10,888 bases of DNA, taken from positions 1-10,888 of the forward strand of contig JAPYOI010000143.1 in the NCBI GenBank assembly GCA_028278755.1. The letters run 5' to 3'. Positions 1-9,415 of the stretch are shown here, one piece after another. A program made the position numbers and the translations under genes. Under the pieces are notes generated by a model. That model had not been told where the DNA came from. It saw nothing but the letters and a program-made list of their open reading frames with translations, and did no database searches. Numbering within the stretch: position 1 is the stretch's first letter; each line of letters opens with the position of its first letter. Source of the DNA: Poriferisodalis multihospitum. Lineage in GTDB: Bacteria > Actinomycetota > Acidimicrobiia > Acidimicrobiales > Poriferisodalaceae.

Positions 1-647
1 GCCGCAATCGCCCGGGCCGCCGGCAGCAGGTCATCAGGCTCGTGGAGGCTGCGTACCAGTCCCCCTTCGAGCGCCTCGTCGGCATCGAAGACACGGCCGC
101 TGAAGCACCACTCCAGTGCCCGCGACAGGCCGACCACGCGCGGCAAGAAGTACGACGAGCAGGCCTCGGGCACCACGCCGCGGCGGGCGAACACGAACCC
201 GATGCGGGCCTTGCTGGACGCCAGGCGGATGTCCATCGGCAGCGTCATCGTGACGCCCACGCCGACCGCTGGTCCGTTGATCGCAGCGATCAGCGGCTTG
301 TTGCACTCGTACAGGCGCAGCGTGAGCAGCCCGCCGCCGTCGCGCATCCACGCCAGGTCGCCGCCCTCGCCCCGCTCGGAGGCGCGCTCGGCCTTGCGTT
401 CATCTGATTGGCTGTCGAAGTCGAAGGTGTCAGCGCCCCCGCTCAGGTCGGCCCCGGCGCAGTAGCCACGGCCGGCGCCGGTGAAGATCACCGCCCGGAC
501 GTCGTCGTCGGCATCGACCAGATCGATGGCGTCCATCACATCACGCAGCATCTGGCTGTTGAACGCGTTCAGGCGCTCGGGGCGATTCAGCGTGATGGTG
601 GCGACGCGGTCGTCAACCTCGTACAGGATCGTCTCAAACTGCGGCAC
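1..647 (-). CDS. Crotonase-fold enoyl-CoA hydratase/isomerase family protein, C-terminus beyond the window
   Basis: The visible 215 residues form a crotonase fold that acts on acyl-CoA thioesters, most likely in fatty-acid oxidation or a related cytoplasmic pathway. The N-terminal strand with LNRPERLNAFN (20-30), the oxyanion-hole segment GAGRGYCAGADL (57-68) and a second glycine-rich segment NGPAVGVGV (124-132) are clear. The start is GTG at 647, preceded by GAGGGGG with a four-base spacer, and the reading frame is open to the window edge. By my alignment to rat crotonase, the two hydratase glutamates are replaced by Thr133 and Phe153. A glutamate instead appears at 161 in VVPEACSSYFLPR, as in peroxisomal delta3,delta2-enoyl-CoA isomerases (ECI2: SPEGCSS). 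The family is certain. The reaction is uncertain and is more likely isomerisation or another crotonase chemistry than hydration. It is separated from ftsX by 108 bases and is not obviously related to it in function. Confidence 0.9.
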   Translation of the reverse strand, partial: MPQFETILYEVDDRVATITLNRPERLNAFNSQMLRDVMDAIDLVDADDDVRAVIFTGAGRGYCAGADLSGGADTFDFDSQSDERKAERASERGEGGDLAWMRDGGGLLTLRLYECNKPLIAAINGPAVGVGVTMTLPMDIRLASSKARIGFVFARRGVVPEACSSYFLPRVVGLSRALEWCFSGRVFDADEALEGGLVRSLHEPDDLLPAARAIA

Positions 648-651
648 AACG

Positions 652-658
652 CCCCCTC
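652..658 (-). promoter_or_regulatory. Ribosome binding site of the crotonase-family gene
   Basis: The minus strand reads GAGGGGG, four bases before the GTG at 647. It is the best Shine-Dalgarno match near the N-terminus and fixes that start. Confidence 0.6.
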
Positions 659-666
659 AAGCAATG

Positions 667-736
667 GCCGTCCGGGTGGCGGACGGCGGTGTCGGCGGCT
701 TTTCTACACGCCCAGCCGCTCCCAACGTCGAGCGGC
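667..736 (-). terminator. Two inverted repeats between ftsX and the crotonase gene, possible terminator
   Basis: The 108-base gap 648-755 holds two perfect inverted repeats. The first is GCCGTCCG / CGGACGGC at 667-674 and 680-687 with a five-base loop. The second is GCCGCTC / GAGCGGC at 715-721 and 730-736 with an eight-base loop. On the minus strand both lie downstream of the ftsX TAG stop. Neither is followed by a T-run on that strand, so they are not textbook intrinsic terminators. GC-rich hairpins without a T-run do occur at gene ends in Actinomycetota. Between them the minus strand reads TAGAAA (701-706), a weak -10-like hexamer with no convincing -35. Termination of the ftsEX transcript, followed by a separate start for the crotonase gene, is a reasonable but unproven reading. 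Confidence 0.3.
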
Positions 737-755
737 CAGTGGAGTTCGGGCCCAG

Positions 756-1649
756 CTACACGTCCAGGAAGCGGCTGGCTGCGAACGCCGAGCCGATCAT
801 CCCCACGAGCACACCGGCGATCACCGTGACGATCACCACGGTCGTGAACTGATCGGACGTGACCACGAATGACCGGAAGAACGCCAGGATGTCCGAGCGC
901 GAGAACAGGCCCTCCACGTGACCTCGCAGTGCTCCTGCGGCAATCGCCCCGATGATGCCGCCGATGAGGCCGTGCAGCATGCCTTCGAGCATGAACGGGA
1001 ACCGGATGAAGCTGTTCGTGGCGCCGACCAGCTTCATGACCTCGATCTCGCGCCGGCGGGCGAACATTGCCACACGGATCGAGTTGAAGATGAGCATGAC
1101 GCTGGCGCCCGACAGCACGATCGACAGCAGCAGCACGATGCCCTGGAACGATGTGAACCAAGTGCGAATGGCGTCGACCTCTTCTCGGCCTGTCTGGACC
1201 GACATCACGCCGGGCCGCTGGCGGAACTGGGCGGCCAGCGATTCGATCAGCTCTGCCTCGACCGATCGGGGCACCACGCGGTACGACGCGGGCAGCGCCT
1301 CGGGCGACACCTGGGCAAGCAGCTCGGGCTGGTCGGCCATCTGCTGGGACACCAGAGCGTAGGCCTCCTCGGCGCTGAAGAACTCGATGCGGTCGATCTC
1401 GGGGTGGGTCTGCAGCTCGATGCCGAGCGCATCGAGCTGGCTGGGGTCGATCTGGGGGTTCAGAAATACCTCGAACTGGACGCCGCCCTCCCAGCGATCG
1501 AGCGCGTTCCCGCTGGCGTAGCCCGCCATGAGCCCCATTCCCACCAGCATCACGCCGACGGCGACAGTGAGAATCGCAGCAAACGTGAGCGTGAGATTGC
1601 GCCGGATGTTGGTCCAGGTCTCCCGCGCGAAGTAGCGGATCCGGCTCAC
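756..1649 (-). CDS. ftsX: Cell division protein FtsX, ABC transporter permease subunit
   Basis: FtsX pairs with the ATPase FtsE in the cytoplasmic membrane. It does not transport a solute but transmits ATP-driven changes to periplasmic or extracytoplasmic murein hydrolases at the septum. The 297 residues show the family layout: a cytoplasmic N-terminus, membrane segment 1 at about 20-45, an extracellular domain at about 46-165, then membrane segments at about 168-190, 217-241 and 267-292. The conserved stretch ARRREIEVMKLVGAT (197-211) precedes the third segment and is typical of FtsX. The GTG start at 1649 overlaps the ftsE stop as GTGA, giving tight translational coupling. Length and topology are normal. 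No hydrolase partner gene (RipC- or PcsB-like) lies next to it in this window. Confidence 0.96.
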   Translation of the reverse strand: MSRIRYFARETWTNIRRNLTLTFAAILTVAVGVMLVGMGLMAGYASGNALDRWEGGVQFEVFLNPQIDPSQLDALGIELQTHPEIDRIEFFSAEEAYALVSQQMADQPELLAQVSPEALPASYRVVPRSVEAELIESLAAQFRQRPGVMSVQTGREEVDAIRTWFTSFQGIVLLLSIVLSGASVMLIFNSIRVAMFARRREIEVMKLVGATNSFIRFPFMLEGMLHGLIGGIIGAIAAGALRGHVEGLFSRSDILAFFRSFVVTSDQFTTVVIVTVIAGVLVGMIGSAFAASRFLDV

Positions 1650-2380
1650 GGACTCGCCCCATCGACAGGATGGACCCCGAGCGCCTCTGGCGAATCGGTC
1701 TCGCTGCCGTACGCGCCGCGCTGCTCGTCACGCACGAGCTCGCCGTGACGCAGCGCGATCACTCGGCGCCGCATGCTGTCCACGATCGTCCGGTCGTGCG
1801 TGGCCATGACCACGGTGGTGCCCGTGCGATTGATCCGGTCCAGCAGCGACGTGAGCTCCTCTGAGGTGTCGGGGTCGAGGTTTCCGGTGGGCTCGTCAGC
1901 CAGCAGGATCAGGGGCCGGTTCACGAATGCCCGGGCGATGCTCACACGCTGCTGCTCGCCACCCGACAGCTCGTCGGGAAACCGCCGGTGCTTGTCCTCC
2001 AGGCCCACCAGCTCCAATATGGCGGGCACCTGCGTACGGATGACGTTCTCGGGGCGGCCGATGACCTCGAGCGCGAAGGCCACGTTCTGATAGACGGTCT
2101 TGTTCGGCAGCAGCTTGAAGTCTTGGAAGACCGAGCCGATGTTTCGTCGCAGGTACGGCACGCGCCAGCTGTTCAGCTTGGACAAGTCCTTGCCGGCCAC
2201 GTGGATGTCGCCGGCGGTGACCTTCTCCTCGCAGGTCATGAGGCGCAGCATCGTGGACTTGCCCGAGCCCGACGGTCCCACGAGGAAGACAAACTCGCCC
2301 TTCTCGATGTTGAGCGTCACCCCGTTGACCGCCCGCGTCTCTCCCTTGTAGATCTTCGTGACGTTGTCGAAGCGGATCAT
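1646..2380 (-). CDS. ftsE: Cell division ATP-binding protein FtsE
   Basis: This is the cytoplasmic ABC ATPase of the FtsEX divisome complex. Its ATP cycle drives FtsX and so septal peptidoglycan cleavage. All nucleotide-binding motifs are intact: Walker A GPSGSGKS (35-42), Q-loop Gln86 in SVFQDFKLLP, signature LSGGEQQR (138-145), Walker B LILLADEP (157-164) and switch His195. QDFKLLPNKTVYQNVAFAL (86-104) is diagnostic of FtsE within the ABC family. The ATG start at 2380 has a modest upstream AGGG. The protein has 244 residues, slightly longer than many FtsE proteins because of a polar tail after about residue 218 with no recognisable motif. It overlaps ftsX by four bases and follows prfB after 148 bases. 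Confidence 0.97.
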   Translation of the reverse strand: MIRFDNVTKIYKGETRAVNGVTLNIEKGEFVFLVGPSGSGKSTMLRLMTCEEKVTAGDIHVAGKDLSKLNSWRVPYLRRNIGSVFQDFKLLPNKTVYQNVAFALEVIGRPENVIRTQVPAILELVGLEDKHRRFPDELSGGEQQRVSIARAFVNRPLILLADEPTGNLDPDTSEELTSLLDRINRTGTTVVMATHDRTIVDSMRRRVIALRHGELVRDEQRGAYGSETDSPEALGVHPVDGASP

Positions 2381-2528
2381 GCGCGCCCTGCGGTTGTGGA
2401 GCCGGGTGTTGCCTGCCGAAGTCGCTCGTGTGCGAGCACCACGTGCGAGATGTCAGCAGGTTCAGATGAGAACAAGCTGAATCCAAAGGTACGCCAGCGG
2501 CCCGCCGCAGCCCGGTCACCCGTCGCAC
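2381..2528. other. Intergenic region between prfB and ftsE
   Basis: This 148-base gap is the longest in the window. It holds a small perfect hairpin, GCTCG / CGAGC at 2424-2428 and 2433-2437 with a four-base loop, and a patch poorer in G+C at about 2448-2480. A promoter for ftsEX would be expected here, but no -35/-10 pair with proper spacing convinced me. I found no terminator with a T-run after prfB. Confidence 0.35.
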
Positions 2529-3662
2529 TCAGTCTTGGCTGCTGGCTCCCTGCTGGGAACGCTGCCAGCGCAGGTAGGCCTCCATGAGGCCGCTGAGGTC
2601 GCCGTCGAGCACGGCGTCGACGTTGCCGATCTCCATGCCGGTCCGCAGATCCTTGACCTGCTGGTACGGGTGCAGCACGTACGAGCGGATCTGGCTGCCC
2701 CACGCCACGTCGCGCTGCTCGCCCGCGAGGGCCGCGACTTCGGCCTCCCGCTCCTGCCGCTGCAGGTCGGCCAGCTTGGCCGCCAGCATCTGCATCGCCC
2801 GGTCCTTGTTCTGGTGCTGGCTCCGCTCGTTCTGGCAAGCCACGACGATCCCGGTGGGCAGGTGTGTGATGCGCACGGCAGAGTCAGTGACGTTCACGTG
2901 CTGGCCGCCCGCGCCCGACGAACGGTAGGTGTCGATGCGCAGATCGCTCTCGTCGATGGGCACCTCTTCTGACACCTCGTCGAAGAACGGCACCACCGAC
3001 AGCGACGCGAACGCTGTGTGCCGGCGCGATTGCGAGTCGAACGGCGAGATGCGCACCAACCGGTGCACTCCCCGTTCCGCTGCAAGGAACCCGAACGCGT
3101 GCCGTCCCTTGACGAGGAACGTCGCAGAGCTGAGCCCGGCCTCCCCGCCGTCGGTCGCCTCGGTCAGCTCCACGGAGAAGTCGTTGCGCTCGGCCCATCG
3201 CTGGTACATGCGCAGCAGCATCTCTGCCCAGTCGCAGGCGTCGGTGCCTCCGGCCCCCGAGTTGATCTCGCACACGGCGTCGTTCTCGTCGTGCTCGCCG
3301 CCGAACAGCGCCATCAGCTCGATGTCCGCGAGCCGGCTCTCGGCAGCAGTGACTGCCTCGTCGATCTCTGGCAGCAACTCTGCGTCGTCTTCTTCGGTGG
3401 CCAGCTCCACCAGTGCCGTCGCATCGTCGACCTCAGCTCGTGCCCGCTCCCAGCGCTCGATGTCGTCGCGCACACGCGACAAACGTGTGGTGACCGCCCG
3501 GGCCCGCTCGGGCTCGTCCCACAGCGACGGCTCCGATGCCTCGGTTTCCAGCCCGTTCGCCACCGCACGCGCCTCGTCGATGCCGAGGTACTGACAAGCC
3601 TCATTGACACGTCGATCCAAGTCGGTCAACGCGTCGGCAAGGTCACCCAGGGATCGGCTCAC
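2529..3662 (-). CDS. prfB: Peptide chain release factor 2
   Basis: RF2 reads UGA and UAA stop codons in the ribosomal A site and triggers peptidyl-tRNA hydrolysis. The 377-residue product has the N-terminal coiled domain ending in LWDEPERAR (47-55), the codon-recognition tripeptide SPF (206-208) in HRLVRISPFDSQSRR, and the catalytic GGQ (252-254) in SSGAGGQHVN. SPF, not the PxT motif, marks it as RF2 rather than RF1. The GTG start at 3662 lies one base after the secA stop and gives an N-terminus of the length I recall for mycobacterial RF2. The frame is continuous, with no internal TGA or programmed +1 frameshift site, so the autoregulation known in E. coli and Bacillus is absent. The open frame extends upstream into secA, but those residues do not match RF2. 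No strong Shine-Dalgarno precedes the start, so coupling to secA is likely. Confidence 0.96.
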   Translation of the reverse strand: MSRSLGDLADALTDLDRRVNEACQYLGIDEARAVANGLETEASEPSLWDEPERARAVTTRLSRVRDDIERWERARAEVDDATALVELATEEDDAELLPEIDEAVTAAESRLADIELMALFGGEHDENDAVCEINSGAGGTDACDWAEMLLRMYQRWAERNDFSVELTEATDGGEAGLSSATFLVKGRHAFGFLAAERGVHRLVRISPFDSQSRRHTAFASLSVVPFFDEVSEEVPIDESDLRIDTYRSSGAGGQHVNVTDSAVRITHLPTGIVVACQNERSQHQNKDRAMQMLAAKLADLQRQEREAEVAALAGEQRDVAWGSQIRSYVLHPYQQVKDLRTGMEIGNVDAVLDGDLSGLMEAYLRWQRSQQGASSQD

Positions 3663-3663
3663 C

Positions 3664-6471
<2,808 letters not shown>

Positions 6472-6533
6472 AAGCGCAGGCTACCGCTGCCCCCCGACAC
6501 CAGAGCCGAGGATTAGCCGCCCAAGGTCAACTC

Positions 6534-7133
6534 TCAGGCGTCGATCTCGATGAGGCCCGCGTCACCGTCGGAGCGCAGGTACACCACGCTGGGTTTGCTG
6601 GTGTCTGCATTCACGAAGAGGAAGAAATCGTGATCCAGCAGCTGCATGCGGGTCACGGCCTCGGCGGGATCCATCAGCTCGAGGTCGAAGCTCTTGCGCC
6701 GCACGATGCGCGGTACCCATTCGGGATCGTCAGGCCCCTCGGTGGTCTCGGGGGCCGGAGCGCCGTTGACGAGGTCGTTCTCGAGACGTGCGAGCGGATG
6801 ATGCGCCTCGTCGCGGTGCAGATTGGGACGATGCCGGCGCACGACGCGGGTCTTGAGCTTGCGGAGCTGCTTGCCCAGCTTGCCGACCGCCAGATCGACC
6901 GCCTGGTGCTGATCGACGCCGGCGACGGAGGCACGCACATGGTGGCCGTGGCCGAGCAGCGTCACCTCCACCTGTTCTCGCTCGGCGATGCGGGGATTCT
7001 TCTCCTCGCGGAAGACCACCTCAGCACGATCCAACCCGCTGACGAATCGATCCAGTGCCCCGATCTTCCGCTCCACCGCAGCCCGCACATCGTCGGGAAC
7101 CTGAACTTTGCGGCCCGTGATGGTGATCTGCAT
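6534..7133 (-). CDS. hpf: Ribosome hibernation promoting factor, long form (HPF/RaiA family)
   Basis: Long HPF binds the 30S subunit in stationary phase or stress and dimerises 70S ribosomes into inactive 100S particles. The 199-residue product has the N-terminal S30AE domain (about 1-100), starting MQITITGRKVQVPDDVRAAV and ending in a basic helix, KLGKQLRKLKTRVVRRH (85-101). A variable linker (about 102-140) follows, then the C-terminal dimerisation domain (about 142-198) with IVRRKSFDLELMDPAEAV and DHDFFLFVNADT. The ATG at 7133 matches the family N-terminus and has GAGG two bases upstream. The open frame continues upstream, but those residues are unlike HPF. It lies 65 bases after comF and 62 bases before secA, the same neighbours I recall in mycobacteria. 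I see no clear promoter in the gap. Confidence 0.96.
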   Translation of the reverse strand: MQITITGRKVQVPDDVRAAVERKIGALDRFVSGLDRAEVVFREEKNPRIAEREQVEVTLLGHGHHVRASVAGVDQHQAVDLAVGKLGKQLRKLKTRVVRRHRPNLHRDEAHHPLARLENDLVNGAPAPETTEGPDDPEWVPRIVRRKSFDLELMDPAEAVTRMQLLDHDFFLFVNADTSKPSVVYLRSDGDAGLIEIDA

Positions 7134-7198
7134 TGCCTCGGCTTTCTGAGCATCTGCACAGCGGCTGCTGCTTTGCTCCGACTGAAGGGAGTGCCATG

Positions 7199-7846
7199 TT
7201 AGGCAGCCGCCGAGAAGCGGTCGCGACCCCGTCGGGCACACGCTGCCACATGAACTGCCGCCGCACCGGCATCCGCCAGCGCAGCTGTAGCTGCCCGCAG
7301 CGTGGCCCCAGTGGTCACCACGTCGTCCACGAGCAGCACGCACCGTCCCGCCGCACGGGCGCGGCCCTCGAAGCGAGGACCGGCCAACCGTGCTTCCCGG
7401 CCCGCGCCCGACTGCGCTGTCCCGCCGATCCGCCGGAGCAATCGCAACGGACGCGCGCGCAGGGCCTTGGCGGTGGCCCTAGCCAGCGTCTCGGCCTGGT
7501 CGAAACCCCGAGCCCGCCGGTGCGCTGCCGTGGTCGGCGCCCAAGTCACTGCGTCAATGGGTGCTGCCTCACCTCGGGCATCCATATGAGCAAGCGCCAG
7601 TGAATCGCCCAGCCAACGGGCAATGGCCCGCTCGCCCCGGTACTTCAGCGCATGAATGAACTCGCGCCCGACCTCATCGTGAGAGAACAACAGCGCAACC
7701 GAGTCTGTGCCAGGAACCGACGTCGGCTCGGGATCCGCAAGCGCCCCAATGCACTCCGCACACGGACACCACCCCAATGCGCTGCAGCCCGGACAGCGCA
7801 CTTCGAACAGCACGGCCCGGACCGTAGGCGTGCCGAATTCGGCCAC
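7199..7846 (-). CDS. comF: ComF family protein (phosphoribosyltransferase fold)
   Basis: This is a cytoplasmic protein with a type I phosphoribosyltransferase fold. ComFC/GntX relatives are linked to DNA uptake or purine-related roles, but the substrate is unknown. It has a short N-terminal cysteine cluster (five Cys in CPGCSALGWCPCAEC, a probable zinc finger), then ALKYRGERAIARWLGDSL, the family motif RRARGFDQAETLA, and the PRPP-binding loop VLLVDDVVTTGAT near the C-terminus. From GTG at 7846 it has 215 residues. A TTG directly upstream at 7849 is an equal alternative, and neither has a good Shine-Dalgarno. No other competence gene (comFA, comEA, comEC) is visible here. The context, directly before hpf and secA, is conserved in other bacteria. 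Confidence 0.9.
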   Translation of the reverse strand: MAEFGTPTVRAVLFEVRCPGCSALGWCPCAECIGALADPEPTSVPGTDSVALLFSHDEVGREFIHALKYRGERAIARWLGDSLALAHMDARGEAAPIDAVTWAPTTAAHRRARGFDQAETLARATAKALRARPLRLLRRIGGTAQSGAGREARLAGPRFEGRARAAGRCVLLVDDVVTTGATLRAATAALADAGAAAVHVAACARRGRDRFSAAA

Positions 7847-7912
7847 CAAAGAGGTTTCGACGCAGTCAGGTGAACGCGGAGGCGACCGAGCGGCGAGGGC
7901 GCGCCGACACTA

Positions 7913-9379
7913 TCAGTAGCGGTAGCGGTCAGCTTTGTAGGGACCGTCCACGTCGAGACCGAGATACGAAGCCTGCCCAGGCGTCAACTGCGTGAGCTTC
8001 GCGCCCAGCCGATCAAGATGCAGCCGAGCCACTTCCTCATCCAGCCGCTTCGGCAACACGTGAACGTCTGCCTCCAGCTCCTCTGCATGAGCGTGCAGCT
8101 CAAGCTGAGCGAGCACCTGGTTCGTGAAGCTCATCGACATCACAAAGCTCGGATGCCCGGTCGCGCAGCCCAGGTTCACCAAGCGACCTTCGGCCAGCAC
8201 AATCACTGAGTTCCCGCTCGGGAACACGAACTCGTCCACCTGCGGCTTGATCGAACGGCGCTGAACGTCGGACATCGCAGCCAGCCCCGCCATGTCGATC
8301 TCGTTGTCGAAATGCCCGATGTTGGCCACGACCGCCTGGTGCTTCATGGCCGTCATGTGCTCCGCTGAGATGATGTCGCGGTTGCCCGTCGCGGTCACGT
8401 AGATGTCGGCGATGTCGAGCACGTTCTCGAGCCGATCCACCTCGAAGCCCTCCATGGCAGCCTGCAGCGCATTGATGGGGTCGATCTCGGAGACGATGAC
8501 CCGGCAGCCCTGGCCGCGCAGCGCCTGCGCGCACCCCTTTCCGACATCGCCGTAACCCGCCACGAAGGCCACCTTGCCGCCCAGCATCACGTCGGTGGCC
8601 CGGTTGATGCCATCGATCAGCGAGTGCCGGCAGCCGTAGAGATTGTCGAACTTGGACTTCGTGACCGAGTCGTTGACGCTGTAGGCGGGGAAGGTCAGCT
8701 CCCCGCGGGCTGCCATCTCGTAGAGGCGGTTCACGCCTGTCGTGGTTTCCTCGGAGACACCTCGCAGACCGGCCGAGATCTCGGTCCAGAGGCCGGGCTC
8801 GGTGCGCTGGATCTCGTCGAGCAGTTCGTGCACCGCTACCTCGTCGGGCGATGCCGCATCCGGGCCGTCGACAGACTGGCTCGGCACGCCGCCCTGAGAC
8901 TCGTAGCGAGCCCCGAGATGAACCATCAGCGTGGCGTCTCCGCCGTCGTCGACGATCAGCGTCGGGCCGGGTCCTTCGGGCCAGCGGAGTGCGCGGAAGT
9001 TGCAGCGCCAGTATTCGGCAAGCGTCTCGCCCTTCCATGCGAACACAGGCACGCCTTGCGGGCAGTCCACTGTTCCATCGCGCCCCACCACAACCGCAGC
9101 CGCGGCCTCATCCTGGGTGGAGAAGATGTTGCAGGACGCCCAGCGCACCTGCGCGCCGAGATCGGCCAGCGTCTCGATCAGCACCGCGGTCTGCACGGTC
9201 ATGTGCAGCGAGCCGGTGATGCGCGCTCCTGCCAGCGGCTGGGAGTCCATGTGCTGCGCTCGCAGCGCCATGAGCCCGGGCATCTCGGTCTCGGCCAGCT
9301 CGATCTGGAGCCGTCCTGCAGCCGCCAGACTCAGATCGGCTACCTCGAAATCATCGATCAGGCTCGACGCCTGGCTCAT
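7913..9379 (-). CDS. ahcY: S-adenosylhomocysteinase
   Basis: The enzyme hydrolyses S-adenosylhomocysteine to adenosine and homocysteine using bound NAD+, removing the inhibitor of SAM-dependent methyltransferases. The 488-residue product is full length for bacterial AHCY, including the insert at about 162-200 that animal enzymes lack. Visible residues are His59 in GSLHMTVQTA, the DDGGD motif (144-148), Glu211 in SEETTTGV, Lys241 and Asp245 in SVTKSKFDN, and the NAD-binding GYGDVGKG (275-282). NIGHFDNEID (353-362) and GCATGHPS (404-411) follow, with the C-terminal YKADRYRY whose lysine and tyrosine close over NAD. The ATG start at 9379 is fixed by an excellent ribosome binding site. It lies 36 bases after the SIS isomerase gene and may share its transcript. 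No SAH riboswitch fits in that gap. Confidence 0.98.
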   Translation of the reverse strand: MSQASSLIDDFEVADLSLAAAGRLQIELAETEMPGLMALRAQHMDSQPLAGARITGSLHMTVQTAVLIETLADLGAQVRWASCNIFSTQDEAAAAVVVGRDGTVDCPQGVPVFAWKGETLAEYWRCNFRALRWPEGPGPTLIVDDGGDATLMVHLGARYESQGGVPSQSVDGPDAASPDEVAVHELLDEIQRTEPGLWTEISAGLRGVSEETTTGVNRLYEMAARGELTFPAYSVNDSVTKSKFDNLYGCRHSLIDGINRATDVMLGGKVAFVAGYGDVGKGCAQALRGQGCRVIVSEIDPINALQAAMEGFEVDRLENVLDIADIYVTATGNRDIISAEHMTAMKHQAVVANIGHFDNEIDMAGLAAMSDVQRRSIKPQVDEFVFPSGNSVIVLAEGRLVNLGCATGHPSFVMSMSFTNQVLAQLELHAHAEELEADVHVLPKRLDEEVARLHLDRLGAKLTQLTPGQASYLGLDVDGPYKADRYRY

Positions 9380-9380
9380 G

Positions 9381-9390
9381 GGATCACCTC
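9381..9390 (-). promoter_or_regulatory. Extended Shine-Dalgarno sequence of ahcY
   Basis: The minus strand reads GAGGTGATCC, ending one base before the ATG. It is complementary to GGATCACCTC near the conserved 3' end of 16S rRNA. This is the strongest ribosome binding site in the window and suggests high, independent translation of ahcY. Confidence 0.7.
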
Positions 9391-9415
9391 GTTCTTGGAG
9401 CGACAGCCTGCCGTC

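Noticed and set aside
634..1731. A 365-residue minus-strand frame overlapping ftsX
   Set aside because: It is arginine-rich, out of frame with ftsX, and shows no domain. FtsX in the other frame is unmistakable.
6472..6533. Promoter for secA with TTGACC on the minus strand
   Set aside because: A -35-like TTGACC is present, but no -10-like hexamer follows at 16-18 bases, so I do not call it.
9380..9415. SAH or SAM riboswitch upstream of ahcY
   Set aside because: The gap is only 36 bases and mostly occupied by the ribosome binding site, too short for a known aptamer.
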